From Bacteroidetes bacterium GWF2_43_63 (lineage in GTDB: Bacteria > Bacteroidota > Bacteroidia > Bacteroidales > DTU049): a stretch of DNA of 64,000 nucleotides. The notes beneath the pieces were generated by a model that was given only the letters and a program-made list of their open reading frames with translations, was not told where the DNA came from and did not search any database. The DNA lies in the NCBI GenBank assembly GCA_001769275.1, contig MEOQ01000050.1, positions 188,421-252,420 on the forward strand. Direction: 5' to 3'. Below, in pieces: positions 62,810 to 64,000 of this stretch (within the stretch, counting starts at the first letter, position 1; every line of letters starts with the position of its first letter). A program made the translations under genes and the position numbers.

Positions 62810-63778
62810 ATGAAAAAAAGCAGCAAATTTTATCTTGACCCAATCATGGAACCGGAAGATGCCTTTTCGCTCATGGAGGGACTTGCCAGAACCATCGACC
62901 TGAATTTCTCGCAGGAATTTGTGGTTAGTGATGTAGGTGTAAGTTCCCGGATTTTGAACAATTGGAAAAATCTTGGGCTGATGTCGAACAGACTCAGGAT
63001 TGAGAACAGCATTTACAGGTTCAGTTTTGTTGAGCTGATCTGGATTGATATAATCAAGGACCTTCGTGAATTCGGTTTTTCATTACCTAAAATAAGTCTG
63101 GTCCGACAAACGCTGTTGATATCGACCGATTATTCAGCGTATTTCCGCAATCTAACGTTGAAAGAGAAGAACAGGTTGCTGAAAAAACTGAATACCTTGC
63201 GTATCCGGGATGAACAATCCAAAAAACAATTCATTGAGACAATGCGGCAGTATCTGGATGACAAGGAAAAGCAGAAGGATCCTGTTTACACCAATATTCT
63301 GAACATTCTGATCAATGAGTTTATTCTTTACCGTGAAGAAGTGAAACTGCTGATTGACGTGAACGGAACTGTGATTCCGGTGATTGAAAGCGAAAAAGAC
63401 AACCCTGTGTATGAAAAGCTGATGGATGATACCGGCTTTGACCGTGAGTCTTATATTACAATTTCGCTGCTGAAATTTTTCAGAAATTTTATTCTGAACA
63501 AAAGTTATTTCAACTTTGTGAGAGAAAACCGCATTCTGAATGAGAACGAAACCCACATTCTGGCGCTGTTGCGCGAAGGGCTGGCTAAAACAATCACTAT
63601 TCGCTTCAAAGACCAGAAGCCTTATCTGATTGAAGTGACCAGAGAGAAAAAGATACACGCCGAAGCGCGGCTATCTGAAATACTGATCAGGGGCGGATAT
63701 CAGGACATAAGCATGAAAACGGAGAACGGGAATATTGTGATTACAAACATTACCTCAAAAATCAAACTGGACCAATGA
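62810..63778 (+). CDS. MerR-type HTH DNA-binding protein of unknown function
   Basis: A 322-residue protein. Residues about 40-100 form a MerR-type winged helix (VSSRILNNWKNLGLMSNRLRIENSIYRFSFVELIWIDIIKDLREFG). The remaining ~220 residues are helical and basic, without known domain. The protein is longer than typical MerR regulators; the type occurs next to mobile or conjugative genes in Bacteroidota. ATG at 62810 is used rather than an in-frame ATG at 62747 which lies before the -7 box. The next gene starts 81 bases downstream after two CCGGAAAAACCGG repeats. Confidence 0.75.
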   Translation: MKKSSKFYLDPIMEPEDAFSLMEGLARTIDLNFSQEFVVSDVGVSSRILNNWKNLGLMSNRLRIENSIYRFSFVELIWIDIIKDLREFGFSLPKISLVRQTLLISTDYSAYFRNLTLKEKNRLLKKLNTLRIRDEQSKKQFIETMRQYLDDKEKQKDPVYTNILNILINEFILYREEVKLLIDVNGTVIPVIESEKDNPVYEKLMDDTGFDRESYITISLLKFFRNFILNKSYFNFVRENRILNENETHILALLREGLAKTITIRFKDQKPYLIEVTREKKIHAEARLSEILIRGGYQDISMKTENGNIVITNITSKIKLDQ

Positions 63779-63859
63779 AACAACACCGGAAAAACCGGAC
63801 AATAAGCGAAACGGGGCATTTACCGGAAAAACCGGAATTGTTCTGCATCAGCCGGAACC

Positions 63860-64000
63860 ATGTTAAACATAAAAGAATGCAGAGAACTGCTGAAAGAAAA
63901 AGGCAAAGCATATAATGACGATCAGGTGCAGGCCATAAGAGATTTTCTCTATAACCTGGCCCGGATAAATGTTCAATACATCAAAGAAAAACTCAGGCAA
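63860..64000 (+). CDS. Partial gene, conserved small protein of unknown function
   Basis: From ATG at 63860 an open frame reads MLNIKECRELLKEKGKAYND and runs, without a stop, off the window end (47 codons seen). The sequence is helical and acidic/basic mixed; similar short proteins with an ECRELL start are often found near recombinase and integrative-element genes in Bacteroidota. Identification is tentative. Confidence 0.55.
   Translation, partial: MLNIKECRELLKEKGKAYNDDQVQAIRDFLYNLARINVQYIKEKLRQ

Overview
The window looks like chromosomal DNA of a member of the Bacteroidota, probably an uncultured, anaerobic Bacteroidales-like organism. Evidence: surface proteins with type IX secretion (T9SS) type A and type B sorting domains, repeated promoter boxes of the phylum-specific form TAnnTTTG (with TTG/TTTG about 19-23 bases upstream), few Shine-Dalgarno sites, a leader-peptide/lipoprotein style typical of the phylum, and HdrB/HdrC-like iron-sulfur proteins that suggest anaerobic metabolism. 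No rRNA or tRNA gene was seen.

Layout. 0-9 kb: an ECF sigma factor, a small protein whose start codon lies in a long hairpin, a secreted M64 metallopeptidase and a giant T9SS type B adhesin with 12 tandem ~69-residue repeats. 9-24 kb (mostly minus strand): an EF-hand membrane protein and its small partner, the housekeeping operon rsfS-ftsH-LUD-cdsA-psd, divergent birA, then ftsE, a two-gene ABC exporter and two glycosyltransferases. 24-29 kb: a WG-repeat protein, a lysine-rich repetitive protein, and cbpA-cbpM, separated by repeat-rich spacers. 29.4-41.3 kb (minus): a three-gene cassette of a LamG-like T9SS protein, a 3250-residue SpvB/FG-GAP/RHS protein ending in a predicted nuclease toxin, and a translationally coupled small gene that is the likely immunity protein.

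41.3-44.9 kb is a scar region with at least three copies of IS21-like terminal repeats and no transposase. It borders a zinc/cadmium-type metal efflux island (44.9-54.5 kb): Fur-family regulator, Fur-box-like palindrome, cysteine-rich DUF6660-type protein, CzcA fused to its own outer-membrane factor, CzcB, PII-like protein, a gene interrupted by one in-frame amber codon, and a P1B-type ATPase.

55-61.4 kb holds the most unusual set: a Crp/Fnr-type regulator divergent from ABC-type ATPase, G3E-type GTPase, cysteine desulfurase, cysteine-rich Fe-S protein, HdrC-like and HdrB-like genes. No HdrA is present. I do not recognise this combination as a described pathway; it looks like a dedicated redox enzyme together with its own cofactor-assembly machinery. 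The window ends with a secreted thioredoxin-like protein, a small HTH gene (with a truncated second copy 7.6 kb upstream), a MerR-type HTH protein and the start of another gene. Non-coding spacers carry at least six dispersed repeat families, several of them perfect palindromes.
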